Origin: JADFJB01 sp964464595 | GTDB lineage: Bacteria > Zhuqueibacterota > JdFR-76 > DREG01 | DNA: 25,774 nt | Reading direction: 5' to 3' | Assembly: GCA_964464595.1 (NCBI GenBank) | Contig: CAYXGW010000083.1 | Span: 1-25,774, forward strand | Shown: positions 1-8,106 of the stretch, one piece after another | How the letters are laid out: the number at the start of each line of letters is the position of its first letter | Position numbering within the stretch: position 1 is the stretch's first letter | Notes under the pieces: model-generated | Seen by the model: the letters and a program-made list of their open reading frames with translations, nothing else | Told to the model about the DNA's origin: nothing | Databases searched by the model: none | Made by a program: the position numbers and the translations under genes

Positions 1-80
1 ATACCCTCTTCCCCGTTGGTAAAAACCAGCTTCAATTTATAATCATCTGCAGGAATAGCTTTGCTAATTCTTGGGTTCAT
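1..80 (-). CDS. DUF2442 domain protein, N-terminal fragment
   Basis: Partial gene running off the left edge. The visible N-terminus begins MNPRISKAIP and continues with DDYKL-x-LVFTNGEEG, the typical opening of DUF2442 proteins. These are small (about 80-100 residues), often sit beside toxin-antitoxin-like DUF4160 genes, and have no established function. A GAGGTGA ribosome binding site lies just upstream of the ATG (78-80, minus strand). A sigma70-like promoter copy lies about 220 bp further upstream at 302-330. The family call rests on only 26 codons, so it is by sequence feel; the reading frame and start are clear. Confidence 0.6.
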   Translation of the reverse strand, partial: MNPRISKAIPADDYKLKLVFTNGEEG

Positions 81-301
81 ATTTCACCTCAACGGATCAA
101 TCTTATATGGCTGTTGCCCTGATACAGCAAGTTGCTCATATTCATGTCAAATAATACATATAAATGATAATTCCATAGAACATTGATATTGCTGGCATTA
201 CTTACTTCTCCATAATTTCAATTTCTATGTCTATGCCAATTTTAATCATAAATATACATGGAAAATGTTTCCATTTCTATTTCATATATTTTGTAGTAAA
301 A

Positions 302-330
302 AATATAGCTTTATGAAAAATGAAAAACAA
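302..330 (-). promoter_or_regulatory. Sigma70-like promoter (left repeat copy)
   Basis: Read on the minus strand: -35 TTGTTT (325-330), a 17-bp spacer, and -10 TATATT (302-307). It points toward the DUF2442 gene start at 80. The same arrangement with the same spacing recurs at 1572-1600 inside a diverged direct repeat, so conservation of both boxes supports function. No experimental support is available. Confidence 0.45.
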
Positions 331-374
331 ACAACAATTTTCGCCCTGGTTTTTAAATTAAAAGTTTCAAGCTT
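302..374. repeat. ~72-bp direct repeat, left copy (partner 1572-1643)
   Basis: By eye alignment this segment matches 1572-1643 at roughly 85% identity with one or two single-base gaps. Two blocks are identical: TGAAAAACAAACAACAATTT and AAATTAAAAGTTTCAAGCT. The two copies have the same orientation and bracket the DUF1207 gene. Each contains a promoter directed leftward. They could be a duplicated regulatory segment or a dispersed intergenic repeat. Confidence 0.7.
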
Positions 375-477
375 GCCACCTACAACCCGAATAATTGTCC
401 AGCTACGTGCCACACAATCTCGTTTTATTCATGTAAAGGGCACCCTTTCGCTCTGCTTTTTCAGACCTGGATTGATT

Positions 478-1548
478 TCAAAAACTAATTATATAATCGA
501 TTGCAAAATTGTAGTCAATCTCCGTACTTCGAAACTGACCATGTGGGTTCACGCCGCGATAGAAACTCATCAACCATTTGACGGTGCGTTCTCCTCTAAA
601 GTAGTCACCGTAAATAAATCCCACAACCAAATTTGTGCTCCACACTTTTCGCGGCTCGATCACGTCATATTTATCACGTCTATAGAAATCCATGGCAATT
701 ACCCAATACTGAGGTTTCATTATTTTCGAAAAGGTGCTTTCGGACAGCCTTTTTGAATCTGTTGGCAATGCCCAGGCTTTCAAAAATACTTCCGCGCCCA
801 ATTGAATCTCGTACCTGCTATCTAATTTCAACGCCTTTGCAAATCCCTTTACTTTGTAGTCATCAAATTGAGGCTCCTTGTTCAAGAATATCCCGTCACC
901 TATATAGCGGTAGCCGGAATACATACGAAAATAGGAGGAGATAAGTCTGTTACTTGAGGAAGAAAAAGAACGATCATATGCCAAGAAGAGTTCCGCCGCT
1001 TGATAGCTGACATTATACCTGCTAAATAAAGTATCTGTAACAGCTCCCAACGTAAACTCATCTCCGATATGTGTACTCTCATGAAAATACTTCGCACGCA
1101 ATGTTATATTTTTCCAGAAGGAACCAAAGGGTAATCGCGAACTCACACCCGCACCAAAGCGGAAATCTGTATTAATTACATCTGATGATTGGGCGTTGAA
1201 ATCAAGCAGCATGTGGGCAGAACCTTCCACAAAAAACTCCAAGCCAGTTGACTCAAGCCAACCCTGCGATTCTTCGCCATTCTGCTTGTAACCCAGAAGG
1301 GGGAACTCTCCACTAAACCCGACATCCCAGAAAGTATGTTTTCCTGGTTTGGTTGATTTAGAAAATACTATGGCACTGTCGCGGTAAGCGCGCATATGCA
1401 ATTGGTTCGCTCGAATGTCTGCCAACATCGGCTTGTAAAAGCCAATGCTCTTAACATAATACCATCCCTTTTTCAGGCCATCCTGTGAAAAAACATCTTG
1501 AGTCAAACCTAAAACCAATACGATAAGAACGAGTAGAAATTTCTTCAT
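478..1548 (-). CDS. DUF1207 family outer-membrane-type protein
   Basis: 356 residues. A clear Sec signal peptide (MKKFLLVLIVLVLGL, likely cleavage after VFS-Q) is followed by a protein rich in alternating aromatic/hydrophobic strands and no transmembrane helices, fitting a beta-barrel or periplasmic protein. Family landmarks are visible in order: KPMLADIR near residue 40, FWDVGFSGE near 75, INTDFRFGAG near 125, KYFHESTHIGDEF near 153, and FYRGVNPHGQF close to the C-terminus. These match my recollection of DUF1207 (NADY, YHxSSHLGDE, YRGxSPxGQ patterns), whose function is unknown. The start is fixed by AAGGAGGTTAGG immediately before the ATG. A promoter lies at 1572-1600. It is monocistronic or followed only by the DUF2442 gene. 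Confidence 0.72.
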   Translation of the reverse strand: MKKFLLVLIVLVLGLTQDVFSQDGLKKGWYYVKSIGFYKPMLADIRANQLHMRAYRDSAIVFSKSTKPGKHTFWDVGFSGEFPLLGYKQNGEESQGWLESTGLEFFVEGSAHMLLDFNAQSSDVINTDFRFGAGVSSRLPFGSFWKNITLRAKYFHESTHIGDEFTLGAVTDTLFSRYNVSYQAAELFLAYDRSFSSSSNRLISSYFRMYSGYRYIGDGIFLNKEPQFDDYKVKGFAKALKLDSRYEIQLGAEVFLKAWALPTDSKRLSESTFSKIMKPQYWVIAMDFYRRDKYDVIEPRKVWSTNLVVGFIYGDYFRGERTVKWLMSFYRGVNPHGQFRSTEIDYNFAIDYIISF

Positions 1549-1571
1549 CCTAACCTCCTTTGTGATAAAGG

Positions 1572-1600
1572 AATATAACGTTATGAAGCGTGAAAAACAA
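1572..1600 (-). promoter_or_regulatory. Sigma70-like promoter for the DUF1207 gene
   Basis: Minus strand: -35 TTGTTT (1595-1600), 17-bp spacer, -10 TATATT (1572-1577), ending about 24 bp before the ATG of the DUF1207 gene and leaving a short leader with a strong AAGGAGG site. Good box quality and optimal spacing; the same promoter occurs in the left repeat copy. Confidence 0.55.
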
Positions 1601-1643
1601 ACAACAATTTCACCCCGATTTTCAAATTAAAAGTTTCAAGCTG
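1572..1643. repeat. ~72-bp direct repeat, right copy (partner 302-374)
   Basis: Right-hand member of the pair that brackets the DUF1207 gene; same orientation as the left copy, about 1.27 kb away. Differences cluster in the spacer between the promoter boxes and in a short central block, while the boxes themselves are unchanged. Confidence 0.7.
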
Positions 1644-1784
1644 CTATCTAAAACCACTACCAATTTCCCTCGATATGATCGAAAATTGCCAGCTTGATTG
1701 TCCAGAATTAACGAATCGCAACTTTTATTGTCTGCCAGGCAAAGTCGGCCGTCACCGTTGATGTAGCTCGAATACACAGATGCG

Positions 1785-1823
1785 AATTGGCGCTTAAGTT
1801 TAGGCAAAACCAAAGCGCCAATT
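1785..1823. terminator. 11-bp perfect inverted repeat, possible terminator
   Basis: Arms AATTGGCGCTT (1785-1795) and AAGCGCCAATT (1813-1823) are exact reverse complements with a 17-nt loop. It lies about 140 bp past the stop of the cytochrome-like gene. No U-tract follows on either strand, so a rho-independent terminator is doubtful. An mRNA 3' stabilising hairpin or a protein-binding site are alternatives. Confidence 0.4.
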
Positions 1824-1961
1824 GATCAATCCCACCAAGTTGTTAAAACCGAAGATCCCGCCCGTCAACAGCAACAATTGGTTAGATGGTAGCTTGTTGA
1901 CGTGTTCAAAAACGCGAAACCGGTATCGCCATGTTCCTCCGCAGGTCGGTTCAATGATTCC

Positions 1962-2880
1962 TTACTCTGCAAACGCGGAGATGTAAATCCGATTCGATGA
2001 ATCATTGGCTTTCCACATCATATAGACCGTACCATTGAAAATACCCAATGCCAGAGCATCGGGTGTACTGTCGACCGAATTTATCGTCTTTCCGATTGGC
2101 CAGTCGGATAGCGGATTCGTAGTGTTGGAAAAGTAAATTCGATTCGCCGATCCATTTTCCTTCCATGTAAGGANNNNNNNNNNNNNNNNNNNNNNNNNNN
2201 NNNNNNNNNNNNNNNNNNNNNNNNNNNNNNNNNNNNNNNNNNNNNNNNNNNNNNNNNNNNNNNNNNNNNNNNNGTAGTGTTGGAAAAGTAAATTCGATTC
2301 GCCGATCCATTTTCCTTCCATGTAAGGAGAAACCCGGCGCTAAAAGCCGCTAAAGCTGGTGAGGCCGGCGTTAAATCGACGCTGTTGATGATCTTACCGG
2401 CGGGCCAAGCCCCCCCCAGCGGGTCATTAGTTCCACTGATATAGATCCGATTCGACGATCCATTTTCCTTCCAAGCCAAGTACAGTTCGCCGTTGAATAC
2501 CGCCATCGCTGGTGCTTCCGGCGTCGAATCGACGCTGTTGATGGTCTTTCCGGCGGGCCAAGCCCCCCCCAGCGGTTTTTTAGTACCACTGATATAGATC
2601 CGATTCGACGTTCCATTTTCCCAAGCCAACAACAACAGGCTATCACTATTATTGTATACCGCCATCGCTAGTCCTTCCGGCGTTGAATCGACGCTGTTGA
2701 TCATCGTTCCGGCGGGCCAAGCCCCTCCCAGCGGGTCATTAGTTCCACTGACATAGATTCGATTTGACGATCCATTTTCCTTCCAAGCGGAATAGATCTT
2801 TCCTCTATAGTTCGATGTGGCAAGTGGTTTCGGAGTGGAATCCACGTTGTTAATCTTGCGCCCATCTGTCCAGATAAGCT
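1962..2880 (-). repeat. Five tandem ~150-bp coding repeats (propeller-like blades)
   Basis: Within the cytochrome-like gene the segment encodes five consecutive units, each with W-x(2)-G-x(2)-IN-x-VD-x-TP, a short hydrophobic strand, then AW(K)EN-G-SSNRIY(I/V)S. Units 2-4 are close to identical over long stretches, which explains the assembly break. The true number of units could exceed five because near-identical repeats may have been collapsed. Confidence 0.85.
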
Positions 2881-4714
2881 GGGCAGGCGCGGGAATGTCA
2901 AATTCCATCTCCGTATCGGTTTTTGCTCCATCAGAACCTCCCAGTAGTACAAAGCTAAAGGAAAAGCCTCGTAACTGAGCCACCCCGTGGCACCCCATGC
3001 AGCCACCCATAGTATATGTCCCGGGCTTACTCCCGTTGATATCAAATGCAAGGTTATTGAATGAATGCTGAAAGTTAACCGTATTATTGTCTTTCAAGTT
3101 ACTGCTATATGTCTGGGTTTTGTAGTGTCCGATCGGAAAAACTTGAGGTGGCAGACCTTGAAAGTGCTGAAGCCCTTCGTTTGTTTCTATAACAAGGTTC
3201 GCCATATAAAATGGCTGACCAATGCCCGTGGGATCGTATTCGTTCTTTGGATACTTAGCAGAGCTTTTTCCCATACTGTCAACGTCAACGGCCATAAACT
3301 GGGTGCCGATGAGCCGATAATTGAGCCACACTGAATTGGGGTTATGGGCTGAGATGGAATCATGGACGGCTTTGTTTACCTGATGAGTGCCCAGTGGTTT
3401 AGGTGCGGCTTGCGATATGGGTTGGTACTTACGAATGACCGGGTAGGCGGTTGGCACCAACGGCGAGCCGCTCACATGCGGGTACCATCCTGTGTTTGGC
3501 TTGAAACCGGTTTTAGGATCATTTCCAGAATCATAGTAATTGGAATATGTGAAATTGGCGGTGTCATTGCCCGTGTGTTCCCATGTCGCGAAGATAAAGG
3601 TGCCACCGATCTTATTCTTTCCGGTCGAGTCCGCGGCTGTAGTAGGAATCATCCCGGTGTGGATCCTCTGGATAATGTGAAGTCCGATGAGGCCAAAAGT
3701 TGCTGTATCCGTCTCAATTATGCCCCCATTCGTTACGAAGTACTGAGCCCGGGTGGTGTGGTATTTCCCTAAAGCTGCCTCGGCATCGGAGAGATAGATC
3801 CAGCCAGCTTTGATGTGCACGGAACCGATGGAGGGGGGCAGGCTGTCGGTCATGGAGGTGACCTTCTTGTAGTCGTTTAGTACATTTTGGCTCAAGTAAC
3901 CGGGTTTCTTCGGATAACCGGCGCTGGTGCGGTAAGGCAATTGAATATTGCCTTCTACCGCCAAACCCGCGGCAGTGGTGTCATTATAAAGCCCATGTTT
4001 CCTCAGATATTTATAGAAGTCATAGTTCACCTTTACCTCGTAGACCACCGGATTTTTCGCGCTCGGTTCGCCCTTCCAAACCCGTGGACCCACAGGCCGG
4101 TTCAACACGGGATTCGCCACTCCATTCAGCACCGTATCCTCGAGAGCTTCCGAAGCAACCTCAATTGTCTCGTCAAAACTATTGAAAATAACTTTCGAAC
4201 TCTGGTGAAAGGTACGCATCCCAGCAACAGGCTGCAGAGACGTGTCGCTGTTAGCGGGCCGGAGCGGGCCGTAGTTGACTTTGCTATTCCAATCGCCCGG
4301 GTCATTATTGCCGCCGCCGATGTTGAAGACCTCTCGTTTCTCCTTAAAGGTTTCCCATACTAACAAGTCGTTGTAATATGCATTGACAAAGGAGCTATCC
4401 AGGTTGGGAAAACCACGCTGGTTGTTATTGTCCCCGGGAACCAAGGCCGGCCAGTTCAGGGCAATGAAGGTGTTCCAGGCGAAGAAATCGAAATCGGGTT
4501 GAGCCGTAAGATTGGTGTTTGGCGGCGCAGGGCAGTCGAGTTGGAGCTGCGAGCCCTCCGGCAGACAGTTGGGGTCGATCAACAACATGAGTTCCAGGCT
4601 GCGCTCTTTCCCCTCATCGTTGCCGCCAGGGCTGTTAAAACCGAAAAGTCCGATTAGCATTAACAGGCCAAGACCTATCCATGTCCCTCTATAACGAAAG
4701 AATTGCATTGACAT
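1962..4714 (-). CDS. Secreted monoheme cytochrome-like protein with C-terminal propeller-like repeats
   Basis: A strong AAAGGAGGG site precedes the ATG. Residues ~9-28 form an N-terminal hydrophobic signal/anchor, so the product is exported. A large N-terminal domain of unknown type follows (contains WNTFIALNWPA and LVWETFKEKREVF). A single covalent heme site CMGCH is at residues 572-576 (C572, C575, H576). From about residue 615 there are five ~50-residue repeats of the pattern WPAGK-xINSVDSTP...AWKENGSSNRIYISGT, resembling PLL/tachylectin-like beta-propeller blades. The frame is broken by the 100-N gap at 2174-2273. Merging the identical 55-bp flanks removes 155 bp and leaves 2598 bp, a continuous 865-residue frame ending ISAFAE. 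Its base composition is clearly more G+C-rich than that of its neighbours. Function is not known; electron transfer plus glycan or surface binding is a guess from the domains. Confidence 0.7.
2119..2328. other. 100-N scaffold gap flanked by identical 55-bp ends
   Basis: N from 2174 to 2273. The 55 bases before the gap (2119-2173) are identical to the 55 bases after it (2274-2328). A round 100-N gap with k-mer-length identical ends is the signature of two de Bruijn contigs that overlap but were joined with a fixed-size spacer. Treating the flanks as one copy restores the open reading frame. Confidence 0.9.
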
Positions 4715-4969
4715 CTTAACCCTCCTTTAATTATTTTGGTTCTATGAATCTGTAACAGTTGGTCACTAAATAATACACGAGATTCAATCTTGTGCATGGT
4801 TAGTAATTACTTTTTAACTGCTTGAAGATATATAATATGGGCTAGAGATGCGGCAATATAAGTTTCTGTTTCCAGAATGTCAAGCAAAAAATATATAAAT
4901 TAATCTATTTTTGATTTCTGTTTATTGCTTAACCTTTGTTTAATCTAAGATCCCCACTCAATTAAAAGT

Positions 4970-6043
4970 TTAAATTGTTTTTAATATATGACAACCCCAG
5001 GCTTTAATTAACAGATAAATCTTATCACCTATTTTCAAATTCAGATTCGATATCGAACGGGGTGTTATCCTGACTCTAAAATCATAATCCTTAACAGTAG
5101 CTGAAATCATTGAATGCTCGCCATATAAGTAAATGTCTTTTATTTCCGCTTTGATGATATTTCTTGCACTCGTTTCCGGATTCCTGTTTTTGGAAACCAT
5201 AATGTCTTCAGCTCTCACAACAATTGTTACCTTTTCACCAACTCTCAAATCGGAATAAAGAATTTCTAACTCCACGCCACCTGATTTGATTATTGTTACG
5301 TCATCCTCAGGAATGTTCTTAACAACTTCACACATCAGAATGTTTTCAGTCCCGGTGAGCTTTGCAATTATTAAGCTCTTGGGGTTGTTGAACACCTCAA
5401 TTGGGACACCCTGCTGCACTATCTTTCCTTCATCTATCACATACACGTAGTCACCAATCTTCAGAACTTCCGAAATATCATGAGTGACGTAAATAAAAGG
5501 AGTTTTCGAATACTTCTGAATTTTTAGCAATTCATCAAGAAGTATTTGTTTCGTAGGAGTATCCACACCAGACAGTGGTTCGTCTAGAAGCATAAGTTTA
5601 GGTCTTGCTGACAATGAACGAATTACAGCTACTCTTTGCTTTTCACCTCCAGAAAGATCCTTCGGATATCTATTTTTCAAATGTTCTATTTCGAAAAGCT
5701 CAAGAAAAGATTGGATTTCATCTTTGTATTTTGCACCAAAGGCTATGTTTTTGTAAACGTTTAGATGCGGGAACAGTGCATAATCTTGAAAGACAAACCC
5801 AATCTGTCTTTTGTGAACAGCTAAATCTATCTCGTCCATGGAACTGAAACAAATCTCGCCGTTTAGTTTTACTTTGCCTTCATCGGGAGTCAATATCCCG
5901 GAAATTAATTTCAAAATCGTTGTCTTACCACTGCCGGATTTTCCAAAGAGTATTGTTATTCCTTCACCGGCATCCAAACTTAAATCAAGATTGAATTTAT
6001 TTCCGAAGGATTTTTTTAGTGCTAATTCAAGTATGTTATTCAT
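4970..6043 (-). CDS. modC: Molybdate-type ABC transporter ATPase (ModC-like)
   Basis: 357 residues, the usual ModC length. All ABC ATPase motifs are present: Walker A GKSGSGKT (34-41), Q-loop FQDYALFPHL (from 85), signature LSGGEKQR (130-137), Walker B LMLLDEP (150-156), and the switch histidine H188 in THD. The last ~70 residues (SARNIIKAEIKDIYLYGE ... GDKIYLLIKAW) form a Mop/TOBE domain of the kind that binds molybdate or tungstate in ModC. That domain and the adjacent storage-protein genes support oxyanion import; sulfate or iron ATPases (CysA, FbpC) are less likely. No modA or modB lies next to it. It is last in a minus-strand series, 308 bp after the MosA-like gene, with tandem inverted repeats in that gap. 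Its membrane partner is unknown; the EcfT-S fusion at 9134-10216 is a candidate. Confidence 0.85.
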   Translation of the reverse strand: MNNILELALKKSFGNKFNLDLSLDAGEGITILFGKSGSGKTTILKLISGILTPDEGKVKLNGEICFSSMDEIDLAVHKRQIGFVFQDYALFPHLNVYKNIAFGAKYKDEIQSFLELFEIEHLKNRYPKDLSGGEKQRVAVIRSLSARPKLMLLDEPLSGVDTPTKQILLDELLKIQKYSKTPFIYVTHDISEVLKIGDYVYVIDEGKIVQQGVPIEVFNNPKSLIIAKLTGTENILMCEVVKNIPEDDVTIIKSGGVELEILYSDLRVGEKVTIVVRAEDIMVSKNRNPETSARNIIKAEIKDIYLYGEHSMISATVKDYDFRVRITPRSISNLNLKIGDKIYLLIKAWGCHILKTI

Positions 6044-6351
6044 AGCGGAAAAAATAAAATTCTGCTGTCCTAAAATCCTAAACCGAAATCAGTTTGTCCC
6101 TGACTTGTTCAGGATTCAACTATTCAAAACCTGTTCCTGACAGGTTCAGGAATTAGAAACTGAGCAAAACTAATTTATTCTGTAAAGAAGATTTCTTTTA
6201 TTCCGGCGTGGCTCAGCCCAAGCTTTTGTATTTAGTATTTGAATTTTCTTATTAGAATTTGCTTAGGATTTCGATACTCGTAGCCGTCAGACTATTCGAA
6301 TTTCGAGTTTTCTAAAGATTCTTGTCTTTCCAGAATTCTAAAATCATTCTT
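6044..6351. other. Spacer upstream of modC with tandem inverted repeats
   Basis: A 308-bp A+T-rich stretch with no credible gene; it contains the paired TCCTGA-N5-TCAGGA elements described separately. A plus-strand frame across 5838-6140 is the shadow of modC. Whether modC is co-transcribed with mosBA or has its own promoter here cannot be decided by eye. Confidence 0.55.
6097..6152. promoter_or_regulatory. Two tandem TCCTGA-N5-TCAGGA inverted repeats upstream of modC
   Basis: Copy 1: TCCCTGA (6097-6103), 5-nt loop, TCAGGA (6109-6114). Copy 2: TTCCTGA (6134-6140), 5-nt loop, TCAGGAA (6146-6152). Centres are about 37 bp apart, and the elements lie 54-109 bp upstream of the modC start. Twin palindromes of this form suit a dimeric regulator, but they could also be a dispersed intergenic repeat or RNA hairpins. 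They do not look like the ModE consensus I know. Confidence 0.4.
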
Positions 6352-7182
6352 TCAATCGCTATAAACGATTGTGCCGACATGCTCACCCGCAATTGCTGCG
6401 CCAAGCAATTCCGGCTTTAGTCCATTGATCAACTGGAATTTCTTAACCAGCCGTGTCGAACTGAGCAAATCAAGAAGCACCCGGTCAAAGGGCAGCGTCC
6501 TTAGATTACGTTTCTTCAATTCTGAAACGCTAATTTCATCAATAAAATTTGCTGAAGCATTTTCTTTGGGGTCCACATCATATAAACCATCAACATCTTT
6601 CACCAATGTTATTGTATTCGTACCAAAGCATTCTGCAAGGATAAAACAACCCGCATCGGTTCGATGAGGCGGTATCCGACCGATTGACGGCGGATGCTCC
6701 CATAAATTATATGGCGGTACGCTGTTGTGAATGACTCCAGGTGCAGCCTGGAGAAAAAGTGGCAGCAAATGGCCAAATATTTCCGGGGGAATCGCAACTA
6801 CACCGTGTGGCGCTAACAATGCTCCTAAAATGTGGGCATTACCCAAAGCATCGGCATGCGACAGTTCTGCCAGCACCCCGGTCGGCAGTCCCAGGTCAAT
6901 TCCAATTGAAAAAACGTGCCGGCTGCGCATACCACCACCAACACCCAGGATTAGTTTGTTTTTCTGTAATTCCTCACCCAAAGCTTCAACCAGTGGATAA
7001 ACTACATTTCTACCGGCTTCAATAATGGAACGCCCACCAATCTTGACCACGTGAGCAAAGGGTAGCATTCGCACGAGCGACTTTTCCGGTTGATCTGTTG
7101 AAGCGATCAAATCTTTATCAATCAAACTTTCTCGCATCAGCATTGAATTTAAATGATGGCGTTTATCAGCATTTTTGTTCAT
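6352..7182 (-). CDS. mosA: Molybdenum storage protein, alpha-like subunit (MosA)
   Basis: 276 residues, matching the Azotobacter MoSto alpha subunit in length and sequence throughout. Landmarks: LVRMLPFAHVVKIGGRSII (36-54), GVGGGMRSRHVFSIGIDLGLP (80-100), the MoSto/UMP-kinase-like IPPHRTDAG (170-178), VKDVDGLYDVDP (194-205), and a C-terminal GEHVGTIV. The fold is that of amino-acid kinases/UMP kinase. In the characterised complex, (alpha-beta)3 hexamers bind ATP and pack polynuclear molybdate or tungstate oxide clusters in a cage. The MosB-like gene lies 65 bp upstream, so the two are likely co-transcribed and form the heteromer. The alpha assignment comes from the RMLP...VVKIGGR opening and the DRVLLDLLSSTR segment. 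A generic uridylate kinase is unlikely because a true PyrH lacks these signatures. Confidence 0.88.
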   Translation of the reverse strand: MNKNADKRHHLNSMLMRESLIDKDLIASTDQPEKSLVRMLPFAHVVKIGGRSIIEAGRNVVYPLVEALGEELQKNKLILGVGGGMRSRHVFSIGIDLGLPTGVLAELSHADALGNAHILGALLAPHGVVAIPPEIFGHLLPLFLQAAPGVIHNSVPPYNLWEHPPSIGRIPPHRTDAGCFILAECFGTNTITLVKDVDGLYDVDPKENASANFIDEISVSELKKRNLRTLPFDRVLLDLLSSTRLVKKFQLINGLKPELLGAAIAGEHVGTIVYSD

Positions 7183-7247
7183 AATTCTCAGCCTTTTCCG
7201 TATATTATTCGATTTTTTGATAAACCATTACAATTTGTAAAGCCGGT

Positions 7248-8063
7248 TTAGTCGGCAGTAATGATGGTTCCTACTTCTTCACCATTCAGAGCTTTTGTCA
7301 GGTTTCCTTTTACCATCCCATTAATTATCTGAATCGATTTGCGGTTTTCAGAATTCTCCATCATTTCCAAAATAGCTCGCTCGACGACAACATCTTGCAA
7401 ATCCAATTCTTTTAGCTCGGCCACGGTAATCTTTGGGATAAATTTCGCATTGGAATCTTTCTTTGGATCCGCAGTGTAGAGGCCATCTTCATCCTTAACA
7501 TAAATCATTGATTTGGCTGAGAACACTTCACTCACCAAATAACTGCCGGTATCTGTTCTATGGGGCGGGATACGTCCAACTTTAGGATTTTGCTGCCAAA
7601 ACGTGTATGGCGGCATACCAAAGAAGATTACTGCCTGGCGCTCAGCCAAATATAATGGCAATTGGGCAAATTGGATGGGTTCGATAAATGGTATCCCATG
7701 TTTGGCTAACAAATAATGGAGCATGCGTGCGTTTTGCATACTAACAAAAGTGCCAAGTACACTAAGTACTCCGGTTGGCAGTCCAAGCTCAATACCAACG
7801 CTGTACGAATGACGTGCTCGTGTGCCAGCACCAGTGCCGATAATCATTTTGTGTTGACTCAAATTTTCGACAATTTCTTCAATTAATGGAAAAACTGCAG
7901 CACGTCCCCGGTCGATGATACTTTGTCCGCCGATTTTTACCACATTTGCATCCGGGAGAATCTGCACCTGGGCTGGCTCCATCGTTTGGCTTAACAGGTT
8001 ATCGTCCGTCAGAGACCCCGTTATCAATGCTTCGCCGAGCTTGGTAAGAATTTCGTTATTCAT
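7248..8063 (-). CDS. mosB: Molybdenum storage protein, beta-like subunit (MosB)
   Basis: 271 residues. It closely follows the MoSto beta subunit: ILPDANVVKIGGQSIIDRGRAA (35-56), GTGAGTRARH (76-85), NARMLHYLLAKHGIP (111-125), FGMPPYTFW (148-156), IPPHRTDTG (165-173), VKDEDGLYTADPK (189-201) and the C-terminal GNLTKALNGEEVGTIITAD. It is the partner of the following gene in the metal storage cage and is expected to be cytoplasmic. AGGAG five bases before the ATG fixes the start. A good promoter lies at 8107-8134 with a short leader, so mosB is probably the first gene of a mosBA transcript. The beta-first gene order is worth noting. Confidence is high because nearly every block matches the beta rather than the alpha subunit. 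Confidence 0.9.
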   Translation of the reverse strand: MNNEILTKLGEALITGSLTDDNLLSQTMEPAQVQILPDANVVKIGGQSIIDRGRAAVFPLIEEIVENLSQHKMIIGTGAGTRARHSYSVGIELGLPTGVLSVLGTFVSMQNARMLHYLLAKHGIPFIEPIQFAQLPLYLAERQAVIFFGMPPYTFWQQNPKVGRIPPHRTDTGSYLVSEVFSAKSMIYVKDEDGLYTADPKKDSNAKFIPKITVAELKELDLQDVVVERAILEMMENSENRKSIQIINGMVKGNLTKALNGEEVGTIITAD

Positions 8064-8106
8064 AGTTCTCCTATCATTGCGTTAAAAGTAATTAACTGAT
8101 TCAATG

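Larger units (their letters stand above)
81..477. other. Intergenic region between DUF2442 and DUF1207 genes
   Basis: This 397-bp stretch has no convincing gene. It holds one copy of a ~72-bp repeat with a promoter (302-374) and a short perfect inverted repeat at 435-448 (AAAGGG, 2 nt, CCCTTT) about 30 bp past the stop of the DUF1207 gene. The inverted repeat could be a weak terminator but has no proper U-tract. Confidence 0.6.
1549..1961. other. Intergenic region upstream of the DUF1207 gene
   Basis: This 413-bp stretch holds the promoter-bearing repeat copy (1572-1643) and a long hairpin (1785-1823). A 63-codon minus-strand frame (1622-1813) exists but has no ribosome binding site or recognisable family. 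Its end overlaps the repeat, so I do not call it a gene. Confidence 0.6.

Noticed and set aside
265..944. Plus-strand frames opposite the DUF1207 gene
   Set aside because: They lie antisense to a well-supported gene with signal peptide and ribosome binding site, and have no recognisable domains.
1622..1813. 63-codon minus-strand ORF upstream of the DUF1207 gene
   Set aside because: No ribosome binding site, no family resemblance, and its end lies in the promoter-bearing repeat.
2081..2173. Apparent C-terminal tail after the N gap in the frame of the cytochrome-like gene
   Set aside because: It is an out-of-frame reading caused by the arbitrary 100-N spacer plus the duplicated 55-bp flank; the neighbouring frame continues the repeat pattern.
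2119..2328. Possible CRISPR or true direct repeat at the gap
   Set aside because: There are only two copies, exactly at the gap edges and inside a coding repeat; the assembly-overlap explanation accounts for it fully.
3065..4363. Several plus-strand ORFs of 89-158 codons
   Set aside because: All are antisense shadows of the G+C-richer cytochrome-like gene and show no domain features.
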